From: Streptomyces sp. NBC_01717
GTDB lineage: Bacteria > Actinomycetota > Actinomycetes > Streptomycetales > Streptomycetaceae
Direction of reading: 5' to 3'
Assembly: GCF_036248255.1 (NCBI RefSeq)
Contig: NZ_CP109178.1
Coordinates: 4,278,001 to 4,342,000, forward strand
DNA: 64,000 nucleotides
A model generated the notes under the pieces. The model ran no database searches. It saw nothing but the letters and a program-made list of their open reading frames with translations, and had not been told where the DNA came from. Both the position numbers and the translations under genes were made by a program. Below are positions 1-8,713 of the stretch, piece after piece (the first letter of the stretch is position 1; each line of letters begins with the position of its first letter).

Positions 1-326
1 ACCGGCTGTACACCCTCACCGGTGGCCGCAGCCGGTCCGATTCGGACGCGTTCGACCTGGTGACGCTGGTGGTCTCCGAATGCGAGCCGTCCCCCGGCAT
101 GCAGTCGGAGCACGTCACCATCCTGCGCATGTGCGAGCGCCCCACCGCGGTCGTGGAGATCGCGGCGGGCCTCGGCCTGCCGGTCAGCATCGTCCGGATC
201 ATGCTGTCCGATCTGCTGGCCACCGGCCGGATCAGCGCCCGTCACCCCCGTACCACCCGTGTCGCGGACCGGTTCCCCGACCCCGACATCCTGGAACAGG
301 TGCTCGTTGGACTCCGCAACCTCTGA
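1..326 (+). CDS. cvnC: CvnC-like DUF742 protein, 5' end outside window
   Basis: The frame is open from base 3 with no start in the window, so the gene enters from the left; about 107 residues are visible. They contain the family hallmarks: a leading RLYTLTGGR segment, then FDLVTLV, and a winged-helix-like middle ending in the usual LEQVLVGLRNL. DUF742 proteins are the third gene (CvnC) of streptomycete conservons, membrane-associated complexes of a histidine-kinase-like CvnA, a roadblock protein CvnB, CvnC and a GTPase CvnD. The next gene is CvnD and overlaps this one by 20 nt, so the assignment rests on both sequence and context. A GTG at 60 is internal and is not the real start. Confidence 0.9.
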   Translation, partial: RLYTLTGGRSRSDSDAFDLVTLVVSECEPSPGMQSEHVTILRMCERPTAVVEIAAGLGLPVSIVRIMLSDLLATGRISARHPRTTRVADRFPDPDILEQVLVGLRNL

Positions 327-969
327 CCGTCCCGCCCTGCAGGCGACGGCCGACAACGGACTGAAGATCGTCGTCGTCGGCGGCTTCGGGGTCGGCAAGA
401 CCACCATGGTCCGCTCCGTAAGCGAGATCCGTCCGCTGAACACGGAAGAGACCATGACCCGCGCGGGCGAGGCCGTCGACCGTCTCGACGGGGTGCACGC
501 GAAATCGTCCACGACCGTCGCCTTCGACTTCGGCCGGATCACGCTCGACGAACGCTCGGTGCTGTACCTGTTCGGCGCCCCCGGTCAGGAACGCTTCTGG
601 TTCCTGTGGGACCGGCTGTTCTCCGGCACGCTCGGCGCCGTCGTCCTCGTCGACACCCGCCGGCTCGCCGACTCCTGGTACGCGATCGACCGCCTGGAGC
701 ACCACGGCACGCCGTTCATCGTGGCGTGCAACGACTTCGGCGGCCCGCTCCACACCGAACAGCAGATACGTGAGGCGCTCGACCTCTCGGACGACGTACC
801 CCTGGTGGAGTGCGACGCCCGGGACCGTTCGTCGAGCAAGTACGTACTGATCACGCTGGTCGAGCACCTCCATGCGCTCGCGCAGGGCAAGGTGCCCGTC
901 CCGTCCGCCGCCCGTCCGGATACCGCGCCGGAGCCCGCACCGCAGAAGACCCCGGAGCCCAGCTCGTGA
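307..969 (+). CDS. cvnD: CvnD-like conservon GTPase
   Basis: This is a 220-residue small GTP-binding protein of the conservon family. It has a P-loop GGFGVGKTT at residues 25-33, a G3-like LFGAPGQERF segment, and CNDF where Ras-type proteins have NKxD, which is normal for CvnD. A Pro/Glu-rich tail follows the GTPase fold. I chose the TTG at 307 because GGAACAGG lies just upstream and the P-loop then sits at the usual distance; an in-frame codon at 259 would give a nonsense extension. The gene overlaps cvnC by 20 nt and shares a GTGA with the following P450, so the four genes are one transcriptional unit. It probably cycles with the CvnA/B/C complex at the membrane to control development or antibiotic output. 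Confidence 0.9.
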   Translation: MDSATSDRPALQATADNGLKIVVVGGFGVGKTTMVRSVSEIRPLNTEETMTRAGEAVDRLDGVHAKSSTTVAFDFGRITLDERSVLYLFGAPGQERFWFLWDRLFSGTLGAVVLVDTRRLADSWYAIDRLEHHGTPFIVACNDFGGPLHTEQQIREALDLSDDVPLVECDARDRSSSKYVLITLVEHLHALAQGKVPVPSAARPDTAPEPAPQKTPEPSS

Positions 970-2219
970 CCCAGCCCCCGGCGCCCCCCGCCGGCTGCCC
1001 CGTCCCGCACGGCCCCGCGCCGCTCTCCGGACCCCGGTTCCAGACCGAACCGACCCGGCTGTACCGGGAGATGCGCCGCGATCACGGAGCCGTGGCGCCT
1101 GTCGTCCTCGACGGCGACGTACCCGCCTGGCTCGTCCTCGGCTACCGCGAACTGCACCAGCTGACCAACGACCCGGTGCTGTTCAGCCGCGACTCCGACC
1201 TGTGGAACCAGTGGGACCGCATCCCGGACGACTGGCCGCTGCTGCCGATGATCGGCCGCAAGCAGCCGTCGATCCTCTACACCGTCGGCCCTCGCCACAC
1301 CGAGCGCGCCGCGATGATCAGCAACGCACTGGAGGCAGTCGACCCGTTCGCGCTCAAGCGGTACGCGGAGGACTTCGCGGACACGCTCATCGACCGGTTC
1401 TGCTCCAAGGGTGAGACCGACATCATCGCCGACTACGCGATGCTGCTCCCGGCGCTCGTCCTGGCGAAGATCTACGGCTTCGGCAGCGACACCGGATTTG
1501 CGCTCGTCGGCTCGATCAACGACATGATCGACGGCCGGGAGCGGGCCCTGGCCGGGCAGCAGCACCTCGCCTCGTCCATGGCCCAGTTGCTGGTCGACAA
1601 GAACGCCGAGCCCGCCGACGACGTCGCAACCCGGATGCTCGCCGACCCAGGCGGCTTCACCGACGAGGAGATCGCCCAGGACCTGATGGTCATGATGGCC
1701 GCGGGCCACCAGCCGACCGCCGACTGGATGGGCAACTCGCTGCGGCTGATGCTCACCGACGACCGGTTCGCCGCGTCCCTGTCGGGCGGCCGGCACAGCG
1801 TCGCCGAGGCCATGAACGAGGTCCTCTGGGAGGACACCCCGACGCAGAACGTGGCGGGCCGCTGGGCGTCGCGCGACACCCACCTCGGCGGCCGTCACAT
1901 CCAGGCGGGCGACCTGCTGCTGCTCGGCATCGCCGCCGCCAACGGGGATCCACAGGTCCGTACCGACGGCTCGTCACTGACCGGCGGCAACAACGCGTTT
2001 CTCTCCTTCGGCCACGGCGAGCACCGCTGCCCGTTCCCGGCCCAGGAGACCGCCGAGGTCATCGCCCGCACCGGCATCGAGGTGCTGCTGGACCGGCTGC
2101 CGGACCTCGACCTCGCCGTGCCCGCCGAAGAGCTGACCCGGCGCCCGTCCCCCTGGCTGCGGGGCCTGACGGACCTGCCCGTGACGTTCACTCCCACTCC
2201 CGCCCTTGGAGGCCATTGA
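966..2219 (+). CDS. cytochrome P450, CYP157 family, with degenerate ExxR motif
   Basis: This is a 417-residue P450. The heme-ligand loop is FGHGEHRCPF with Cys355, and the I-helix has AGHQPT at 246-251. The K-helix, where nearly all P450s have ExxR, reads E285-V-L-W288, so the arginine is replaced by tryptophan. The CYP157 family of Streptomyces is known for exactly this loss. GTG 966 overlaps the cvnD stop (GTGA), and the stop overlaps the next P450 start, so translation is coupled across the conservon. Substrate and redox partner cannot be read from sequence. The heme cysteine is intact and the whole frame is uninterrupted, so it is not a pseudogene. Confidence 0.9.
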   Translation: MTQPPAPPAGCPVPHGPAPLSGPRFQTEPTRLYREMRRDHGAVAPVVLDGDVPAWLVLGYRELHQLTNDPVLFSRDSDLWNQWDRIPDDWPLLPMIGRKQPSILYTVGPRHTERAAMISNALEAVDPFALKRYAEDFADTLIDRFCSKGETDIIADYAMLLPALVLAKIYGFGSDTGFALVGSINDMIDGRERALAGQQHLASSMAQLLVDKNAEPADDVATRMLADPGGFTDEEIAQDLMVMMAAGHQPTADWMGNSLRLMLTDDRFAASLSGGRHSVAEAMNEVLWEDTPTQNVAGRWASRDTHLGGRHIQAGDLLLLGIAAANGDPQVRTDGSSLTGGNNAFLSFGHGEHRCPFPAQETAEVIARTGIEVLLDRLPDLDLAVPAEELTRRPSPWLRGLTDLPVTFTPTPALGGH

Positions 2220-3427
2220 TGACCCGGATCGCCCTTGACCCCTTCGTCACCGACCTCGACGGCGAGAGCGCCCGGCTGCGCGCGGCGGGCCCGCTCGCCG
2301 AGGTGGAGCTGCCCGGCGGGGTGCACTGCTACGCGGTCACCCACCACGCCGAGGCGCGGCAACTGCTCACCGACAGCCGGGTGGTCAAGGACATCAACGT
2401 CTGGACCGCCTGGCAGCGCGGCGAGATACCGATGGACTGGCCGCTGATCGGCCTCGCCAACCCGGGCCGTTCCATGCTGACGGTCGACGGCGCGGACCAC
2501 CGCCGGCTGCGCACCCTGGTCGCGCAGGCGCTGACCGTGAAGCGGGTGGAGCGGCTGCGGGCCGGCATCGAGGCGCTGACGACGGCGAGCCTGGACCGGC
2601 TGTCGGCGCTGCCCCGGGGCGAGCAGATCGACCTGAAGGCGGAGTTCGCGTACCCGCTGCCGATGAACGTGATCAGCGAGCTGATGGGCGTGGACGGCGC
2701 CGATCACCCTCGGCTGAAGGAGCTCTTCGAGAAGTTCTTCTCCACGCAGACGCCGCCGGAGGAGGTCCCGCAGATGATGGCGGACCTCGGCGCCCTCTTC
2801 ACGAAGATCGTCGACGCCAAGCGCGAGAACCCGGGCGACGATCTGACGAGCGCCCTGATCGCAGCCTCCGAGGACGGCGACCACCTCACCGACGAGGAGA
2901 TCGTCAACACCCTCCAGCTGATCATCGCGGCCGGTCACGAGACGACGATCAGCCTGATCGTGAACGCGGTCGTCGCCCTCCAGACCCACCCCGAGCAGCG
3001 CAAGCAGGTACTCGGCGGGGAGGTGCCGTGGGAGAACGTGATCGAGGAGACCCTGCGCTGGAAAACCCCGACCTCGCATGTGCTGATCCGGTTCGCCACG
3101 GAGGACGTCGAAGTCGGCGACAAGGTGCTGCCGAAGGGCGAGGCTCTGATCGTCTCCTTCGGTGCGCTGGGCCGCGACGAGGCGCAGTACGGGCCGACCG
3201 CCGGTGACTTCGATGTCACCCGCTCCCCCAACCGCCACATCGCGTTCGGCCACGGCCCGCATGTGTGCCCCGGGGCGGCTCTGTCGCGGCTGGAGGCGGG
3301 GGTGGCGCTGCCCGCACTGTACGAGCGGTTCCCGGATCTGGAGCTCGCCGTCCCGGCCTCCGAGCTGCGGAACAAGCCGATCGTCACCCAGAACGACCTG
3401 TACGACCTGCCGGTCGAGCTGGGCTGA
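2219..3427 (+). CDS. cytochrome P450, CYP154-like
   Basis: This 402-residue class I bacterial P450 has all canonical motifs: I-helix AGHETT (238-243), K-helix E277-T-L-R280 and heme loop FGHGPHVCPG with Cys350. ATG 2219 overlaps the stop of the preceding gene, and GGAGG lies about 7 nt upstream; the TTG one codon earlier is a poorer choice. The pair CYP157 then CYP154 at the end of a conservon is a recurrent Streptomyces arrangement. Known CYP154 enzymes hydroxylate macrolides, steroids or flavonoids; the physiological substrate here is unknown. A perfect inverted repeat begins 46 nt after the stop. Confidence 0.9.
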   Translation: MTRIALDPFVTDLDGESARLRAAGPLAEVELPGGVHCYAVTHHAEARQLLTDSRVVKDINVWTAWQRGEIPMDWPLIGLANPGRSMLTVDGADHRRLRTLVAQALTVKRVERLRAGIEALTTASLDRLSALPRGEQIDLKAEFAYPLPMNVISELMGVDGADHPRLKELFEKFFSTQTPPEEVPQMMADLGALFTKIVDAKRENPGDDLTSALIAASEDGDHLTDEEIVNTLQLIIAAGHETTISLIVNAVVALQTHPEQRKQVLGGEVPWENVIEETLRWKTPTSHVLIRFATEDVEVGDKVLPKGEALIVSFGALGRDEAQYGPTAGDFDVTRSPNRHIAFGHGPHVCPGAALSRLEAGVALPALYERFPDLELAVPASELRNKPIVTQNDLYDLPVELG

Positions 3428-4639
<1,212 letters not shown>

Positions 4640-4657
4640 CGAGCAGCTGTACGACTC

Positions 4658-4697
4658 CGAGGGGCCCTTGGTACGGATCCGTACCAAGGGCCCCTCG
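4658..4697. terminator. perfect 40-nt palindrome, bidirectional terminator
   Basis: The 40 nt are their own exact reverse complement with GGATCC at the centre, so a long GC-rich hairpin forms on either strand. It sits between the convergent ends of serC and the DUF4259 gene and should terminate both. Confidence 0.85.
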
Positions 4698-4704
4698 CCC
4701 TTCC

Positions 4705-5115
4705 TCACCCCGCCGCCTCCACCAGGACCGTCCGGAGCCTGCCGATCCCTTCCTCCCACGGCTCCCCGTGGCTGCCCTCGCTCCACAGCTCGAGCAGCTC
4801 GGACGGCTCGGTCACCACCCGGTCAAGAGCCTGAACAGCAAGGCCCCGCAGCTCCAGGGGAAGCTCCGGAAGCGGCTCGTCCGGCCCGTAGGCAGTCGTC
4901 ACGGGCTCCCCGCCCGGGCACTGCGCGGCCACCAGGGCGGCGGCCGCCACGGCCACGACGGCCTCGTCGGAGTCGAGGTAGTCCTGAGTCCCGGCGACGA
5001 CCGTCAGAGCCTCCCGGATCAGCTCGGCACGCTCGCCCTGCGGGGCGTCGTCCAGATCCCCCGAGAAGTCCGCTGCGGTGTCGCTGTCGAAATGACCGAT
5101 GTCCCAGGTGCCCAT
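4705..5115 (-). CDS. DUF4259 family protein
   Basis: This 136-residue cytosolic protein starts MGTWDIGHFDSDTAADF, the signature N-terminus of DUF4259, a family of unknown function common in actinomycetes and often near colicin/immunity-type genes. ATG 5115 is chosen because this motif is always at the N-terminus and because the complement of CCCCTCCC just upstream gives a strong Shine-Dalgarno; the frame stays open for 43 more codons upstream but those do not resemble the family. The rest is acidic and probably helical. No catalytic motif is apparent. The gene stands alone between the serC terminator and a degraded Uma2 gene. Confidence 0.8.
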   Translation of the reverse strand: MGTWDIGHFDSDTAADFSGDLDDAPQGERAELIREALTVVAGTQDYLDSDEAVVAVAAAALVAAQCPGGEPVTTAYGPDEPLPELPLELRGLAVQALDRVVTEPSELLELWSEGSHGEPWEEGIGRLRTVLVEAAG

Positions 5116-5189
5116 GGCAACCCCTCCCTCAGTGATGCGGTTCATCGTGCCAACGAGCACTGACAAGGGCGTGTCCCGCTCGTTCACTC

Positions 5190-5434
5190 GACCGAGGTAC
5201 AACAATGACCTGCGCGCCGAGGTCAGCGCGTACGCCGAGGCCAAGATCCCCGTCTATGTGATCGTCGACCGCAAGCACGGCCGGGTCCACGTCCTGACCG
5301 AGCCCATCGCCGACGGATACGACAGCCACCAGGTGTACGCCCCCGGCCGGCAGGTCACGCTCCCCGCCTCCATCGGCGCCGAGGTCACCCTCGATGTCGC
5401 GGATCTGCTCAAGGCCGGGCAGCACCGGAAGTGA
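5190..5434 (+). pseudogene. 3' remnant of a Uma2 (DUF820) nuclease-fold gene
   Basis: The translation from about 5198 on reads RAEVSAYAEAKIPVYVIVD, then VHVLTEP and a terminal beta-strand region. This is the C-terminal half of Streptomyces Uma2 proteins (PD-(D/E)xK-like fold). The N-terminal half, including the catalytic acidic strand, is missing; upstream the frame runs into the DUF4259 promoter as non-homologous residues. The last 26 nt overlap the end of the convergent GNAT gene. I read it as a decayed gene, although a short expressed fragment from an internal start cannot be excluded. Confidence 0.6.
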
Positions 5435-5936
5435 CATCCGTGCGGCGCCACCGCCGCTCCCCGTCCTCCCACTCGTCGGTGGGGACGAGGCCTGCCGCCG
5501 CGGCCACCGCCTCGGACGCGGTGTGGTCGGGGTGGATGTGCGCGACGACCGTATGCACCGTGCCCCCGGCCAGCAGGTGCGCCACCAGCCCCGCCGCCGC
5601 CTCCTTCGCGTAGCCCAGGCCCTGCCACCGGGTGCCGATCACCCAGGCGATCTCGGCTCGCGGGCCCGCCACCGTGGCCTGGACCCAGCCCGCCAGGCGG
5701 CTGTCGGCGCGGACCCGGAGTACCCAGTTCCACCAGTGTTCGGCAGGGTCGGGGGAGCCGGATTCCCAGCGGGTGTACCGGGCCCGGAGGGCGTCGAGGT
5801 CCTCCGGGGCGCCGCCCGTGTACGCGTGCAGGGCCGGGTCGGCGAGGACCGTCGCCATCTCCTCGGCGTGCGCGGCTCGCAGCGGAGTTGCGTCGAGCCG
5901 CTCGGTGGAGAAGGCCTCGGGTCCGTGGTTCGTCAT
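5409..5936 (-). CDS. GNAT-family N-acetyltransferase (RimJ/RimL type)
   Basis: This 175-residue protein has the N-terminal STERLDATPLRAAHAEEM segment typical of Acetyltransf_3 enzymes, WVIGTRWQGLGYAKEAAAGL (the Q/RxxGxG/A acetyl-CoA loop, here WQGLGYA) and a final beta-alpha unit. Relatives acetylate N-terminal amines of ribosomal proteins or small molecules; the substrate here is unknown. ATG 5936 gives the family's usual start. The 3' end overlaps the Uma2 remnant by 26 nt, tail to tail. Confidence 0.85.
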   Translation of the reverse strand: MTNHGPEAFSTERLDATPLRAAHAEEMATVLADPALHAYTGGAPEDLDALRARYTRWESGSPDPAEHWWNWVLRVRADSRLAGWVQATVAGPRAEIAWVIGTRWQGLGYAKEAAAGLVAHLLAGGTVHTVVAHIHPDHTASEAVAAAAGLVPTDEWEDGERRWRRTDVTSGAARP

Positions 5937-6018
5937 AGCGCCCGACCCTACGTGCGGCGCTCCACGGGATGGCTGGGGGCCGCCCGGGACGTGCGCCGAT
6001 GGGGTCGGGTGCGGTCGG

Positions 6019-7023
6019 TCAGCCGCGCTTGCGGCGCCGGTTCATGAAGACGAGTGCGCCCACGGCGGCGAGCAGCGCCGCCCCGACCAGCGTGCTGCCC
6101 TTCATCTCACTGCCGCCCGCGCCGCCGGCGGACGACGCGCCGCCACCGTCCTTCGACGGCGACTTGGAGCCGCTGCCGTTTCCGCGCGCTCCTGCGACGT
6201 CCACCCGTACCACCTCGCTCCGCGCGCCCTCCGAGCCGAACATCAGCGCCGAGCCGTCCGCCGTGTACGTCACGGACTCGGCCTGGCCCTGCAGCGGAGC
6301 GTCCACGCGGTGGTCGGCGCCGAGCCGTCCGTCCTCGAACGCGTAGCCACGGGCGCTGAAGTAGGACCGCAGCACCAGTTCCTTCCCGTCCGGCGAGAAC
6401 GCCCCGTCCGTCACCCATGGCACCTCCCCGACCCGCCGGAACACATTGGTCCGGCCGGTGGTGAGCCGTGCGGGTCCTTCGTAGAGTCCGCCGCCGTCCT
6501 CGTTCTTCGAGGCGATGTAGACCCGGCCGGTCCTCGGGTGGACCATCAGCGCCTCGGCGTTGCGCGCCCCGTCCGCGTACTTCACGTCGAACTGGGTCGC
6601 CCGGACCGTCGCGTCCTTCAGGACCTTCGGTTCGCGGAACCGGTAGATCCAGACGTGGTCCCAGCTGCCGTTCAGGTTGTCGCCGATGTCGCCGACGTAC
6701 AGATTGCCGTCCGGCCCGAGCGAGATCGCCTCCACGTCGCGCGGCGCGCCGACCCCGCGCATGGTGATCGTCGCGACGGTCCTCCCGGTCCGGGAGTCCA
6801 CGGCGTAGATGTACGGACCGTCATCGCTGTCGTTGTGCGTCCAGTAGATGCCCGGGTGGGCGCGGCTCGCGGCGAGACCGCTGGACTCGGTGATCCGGGG
6901 GTCCTCGATCGTGAAGCTGCGGTCGGCAGCTCCGTCGTCGGCCGTGGCCGGGGCCGCGGTCACGGCCGCACCGGTGAGGACGAGCAGCGCGGCGGCGCCG
7001 GAGACAGTCAGATACGAACGCAT
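6019..7023 (-). CDS. secreted, membrane-tethered beta-propeller protein
   Basis: This 334-residue protein has a Sec signal peptide (residues 1-28, cut near TAAPATA-DD), then about 240 residues of repeated propeller-like strands (SGLAASRAHPGIYWTHNDSDD, DVEAISLGPDGNLYVGDIGDN, AEALMVHPRTGRVYI). A Gly/Ser linker follows, then one C-terminal hydrophobic segment and the basic tail RRRKRG. The layout resembles wall- or membrane-anchored surface proteins, but there is no LPxTG or LAxTG box. The aspartate-rich GDIGDN turn could bind calcium. Function is unknown. The start lacks a clear Shine-Dalgarno; GACACT lies 7 nt before ATG 7023, so the transcript may be leaderless. Confidence 0.75.
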   Translation of the reverse strand: MRSYLTVSGAAALLVLTGAAVTAAPATADDGAADRSFTIEDPRITESSGLAASRAHPGIYWTHNDSDDGPYIYAVDSRTGRTVATITMRGVGAPRDVEAISLGPDGNLYVGDIGDNLNGSWDHVWIYRFREPKVLKDATVRATQFDVKYADGARNAEALMVHPRTGRVYIASKNEDGGGLYEGPARLTTGRTNVFRRVGEVPWVTDGAFSPDGKELVLRSYFSARGYAFEDGRLGADHRVDAPLQGQAESVTYTADGSALMFGSEGARSEVVRVDVAGARGNGSGSKSPSKDGGGASSAGGAGGSEMKGSTLVGAALLAAVGALVFMNRRRKRG

Positions 7024-7082
7024 GGGGTCAAGTGTCCATCGTCACGTCGCAGCCCGGCGCGTTGATCCGCCATGATGTCGCC

Positions 7083-7814
7083 ATGCGTTTCATGTTCGTC
7101 GGCGATTCCATGACCATCGGGCGCGCCGGCGACTTCACCTGGCGCTACCGCATGTGGCAGCACCTCGAAGCGGCCTTCGACGACCCGTACGAGATCGTCG
7201 GCCCGCGCACCGAGCTGTACGACACCGCGACGAACACCCCGGTCTCGTACGCGTACGGCGACCCGGAGTTCCCCGCCGAGGCCCGCCGCCATCTGGCGGG
7301 CTGGGGCGAGGGGTGGCTGCACATGGCCCCGGTCATCGCGGACACGGTCACCGCGACCCGCGCGGACGTGCTGCTCGTCTCGCTCGGCCTGATAGACCTC
7401 GGGTTCTACACGGACAGCGAGCAGACCGCCCTGAACGTACGGGCGTTCATCGAGGCCGCCCGCGCCGCCGCACCGCACATCAGGGCCGTGCTCCTGCCTG
7501 TGATACCGAACGTCCGGGCCGAGTCCGATGCCCCGTTCGCCGCCGAGTGCGACCGCTTCAACGAGCTGCTCGCGAAGGCCGTCGCCGATCTCGACGCGCC
7601 GGCGTCCCCGATCCTGCTGGCGTCGCGCCCGGCCACGTACGACATCCACACGGACACCTACGACGGTACGCACCCCGGCCCCACCGGCGAGCAGAAGCTG
7701 GCCGCGGCGTTCGCCGACGCGATGCATCAGGGGTGGGGCCTGGGCGGTCCCTACACATCGGGCCCGTCCGGCGATCGAGGAGAACGGCGAACCGTCACGG
7801 CGAGCCCAGCATGA
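7083..7814 (+). CDS. SGNH/GDSL hydrolase
   Basis: A 243-residue protein with block I FVGDSMTIG at the N-terminus (nucleophile Ser, residue 8), a mid-protein LVSLGLIDLGF and block V DGTHPGPTGE (Asp/His of the triad). These mark an SGNH esterase/lipase fold. There is no signal peptide, so it is probably cytosolic. ATG 7083 puts the GDS motif at the family position; an in-frame codon 17 triplets upstream is less likely. The last 18 or so residues after GWGLGGPYTSG look foreign: they are the translation of a dispersed intergenic palindrome (7761-7782), so the ancestral stop was probably just before it. The 3' end overlaps the convergent TetR gene by 20 nt. Confidence 0.85.
   Translation: MRFMFVGDSMTIGRAGDFTWRYRMWQHLEAAFDDPYEIVGPRTELYDTATNTPVSYAYGDPEFPAEARRHLAGWGEGWLHMAPVIADTVTATRADVLLVSLGLIDLGFYTDSEQTALNVRAFIEAARAAAPHIRAVLLPVIPNVRAESDAPFAAECDRFNELLAKAVADLDAPASPILLASRPATYDIHTDTYDGTHPGPTGEQKLAAAFADAMHQGWGLGGPYTSGPSGDRGERRTVTASPA
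7761..7782. repeat. dispersed intergenic repeat, copy 1
   Basis: GGCCCGTCCGGCGATCGAGG is one of five copies in this window of the motif whose complement is CCTCnAnCGCCGGACGGGCC. Here it lies inside the 3' end of the SGNH hydrolase frame. Other copies are at 36115, 45861, 46269 and 54645/54677. Confidence 0.6.
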
Positions 7815-8454
7815 TCAGGGAGAGCCGGGTCAGCTCATCGGTCAGCCAGTCGGGCGTGACCTGACGCGGACGGCGGCCGTGGTGGGCGAGGAGTTCGTCG
7901 ACCGAGTGGGTCATCACCATGACGGCGACCCGCTGGTCGCCGTCCCCCACCTCACCCCGCTCCGCGGCGCGCTCGGCCTCGCAGGTCAGGAACTCCGACC
8001 ACATCGTCCGCCACATCGCGACATGATCGTCCACCGTGCGGCTGACGCCCAGCACTTCGACGAACGCCACCCGCGCCGCGCGCGGATCAGCCGTGACGGC
8101 CCGCACATAGGCGTCGAAGAGGCGACGGAACCGCTCCTCGGTCGAGCACTCGTCCATGCCGTCGGAGAGCAGGACCGCCTCGGAGGCGCGCAGTCCGCGG
8201 GTCGCCACCTCGTCGTACAGTGCGATCAACAGCGCCTCACGTGAGGTGAACTGCTGGGAGAAGGCCCGGACCGGCACCTTCGCCTCGGCGCAGAGCTGCT
8301 CGACGGTCGTGTTCGCGTAGCCGTAGGCGGCGAACAGCGCCCGTCCGGCCCGCAACAGCCGTCCACGCCACTGCGCACGGTCCTCGGCGATCGCATGGAC
8401 CGGCCCGACCGCCTCGCCCGTCCCTGTTCCGCGGCTCACCAGGGCATCCACCAC
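7795..8454 (-). CDS. TetR-family transcriptional regulator
   Basis: This is a 219-residue repressor with an N-terminal TetR helix-turn-helix (LLRAGRALFAAYGYANTTVEQLCAEAKVPVRAFSQQFTSREAL, about residues 36-78) and a helical ligand-binding domain with FLTCEAERAAERGEV. It starts with GTG at 8454, which has AGAGGA 6 nt upstream; a GTG at 8553 would add 33 residues unlike the family and has a weaker ribosome site. No adjacent transporter or enzyme on the same strand points to its target. It is tail to tail with the SGNH hydrolase. Confidence 0.85.
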   Translation of the reverse strand: MVDALVSRGTGTGEAVGPVHAIAEDRAQWRGRLLRAGRALFAAYGYANTTVEQLCAEAKVPVRAFSQQFTSREALLIALYDEVATRGLRASEAVLLSDGMDECSTEERFRRLFDAYVRAVTADPRAARVAFVEVLGVSRTVDDHVAMWRTMWSEFLTCEAERAAERGEVGDGDQRVAVMVMTHSVDELLAHHGRRPRQVTPDWLTDELTRLSLIMLGSP

Positions 8455-8713
8455 AGGTCCTCTTTCGTCGGCCCCGACATCCCGACTCGGGGCGGCAACC
8501 CAGGAAACGCCGCCATTCTCCCCGTTCCGCCCCACAAGCGGAGGATCCGCCACGCCTTCGACGCCCGCCGATCGTCAGGCGCCCGAAGCCCGCCCCAACT
8601 CCGGTCGTCCGCCGCACTCCTGCCGCTACGGACCGGCCCTTTCGATAACGGTAAGCAGAGTTGTCACTGCCCCGATGACCGGCTCACACATGGTCGGCGG
8701 GTCCGGCGCGGGC

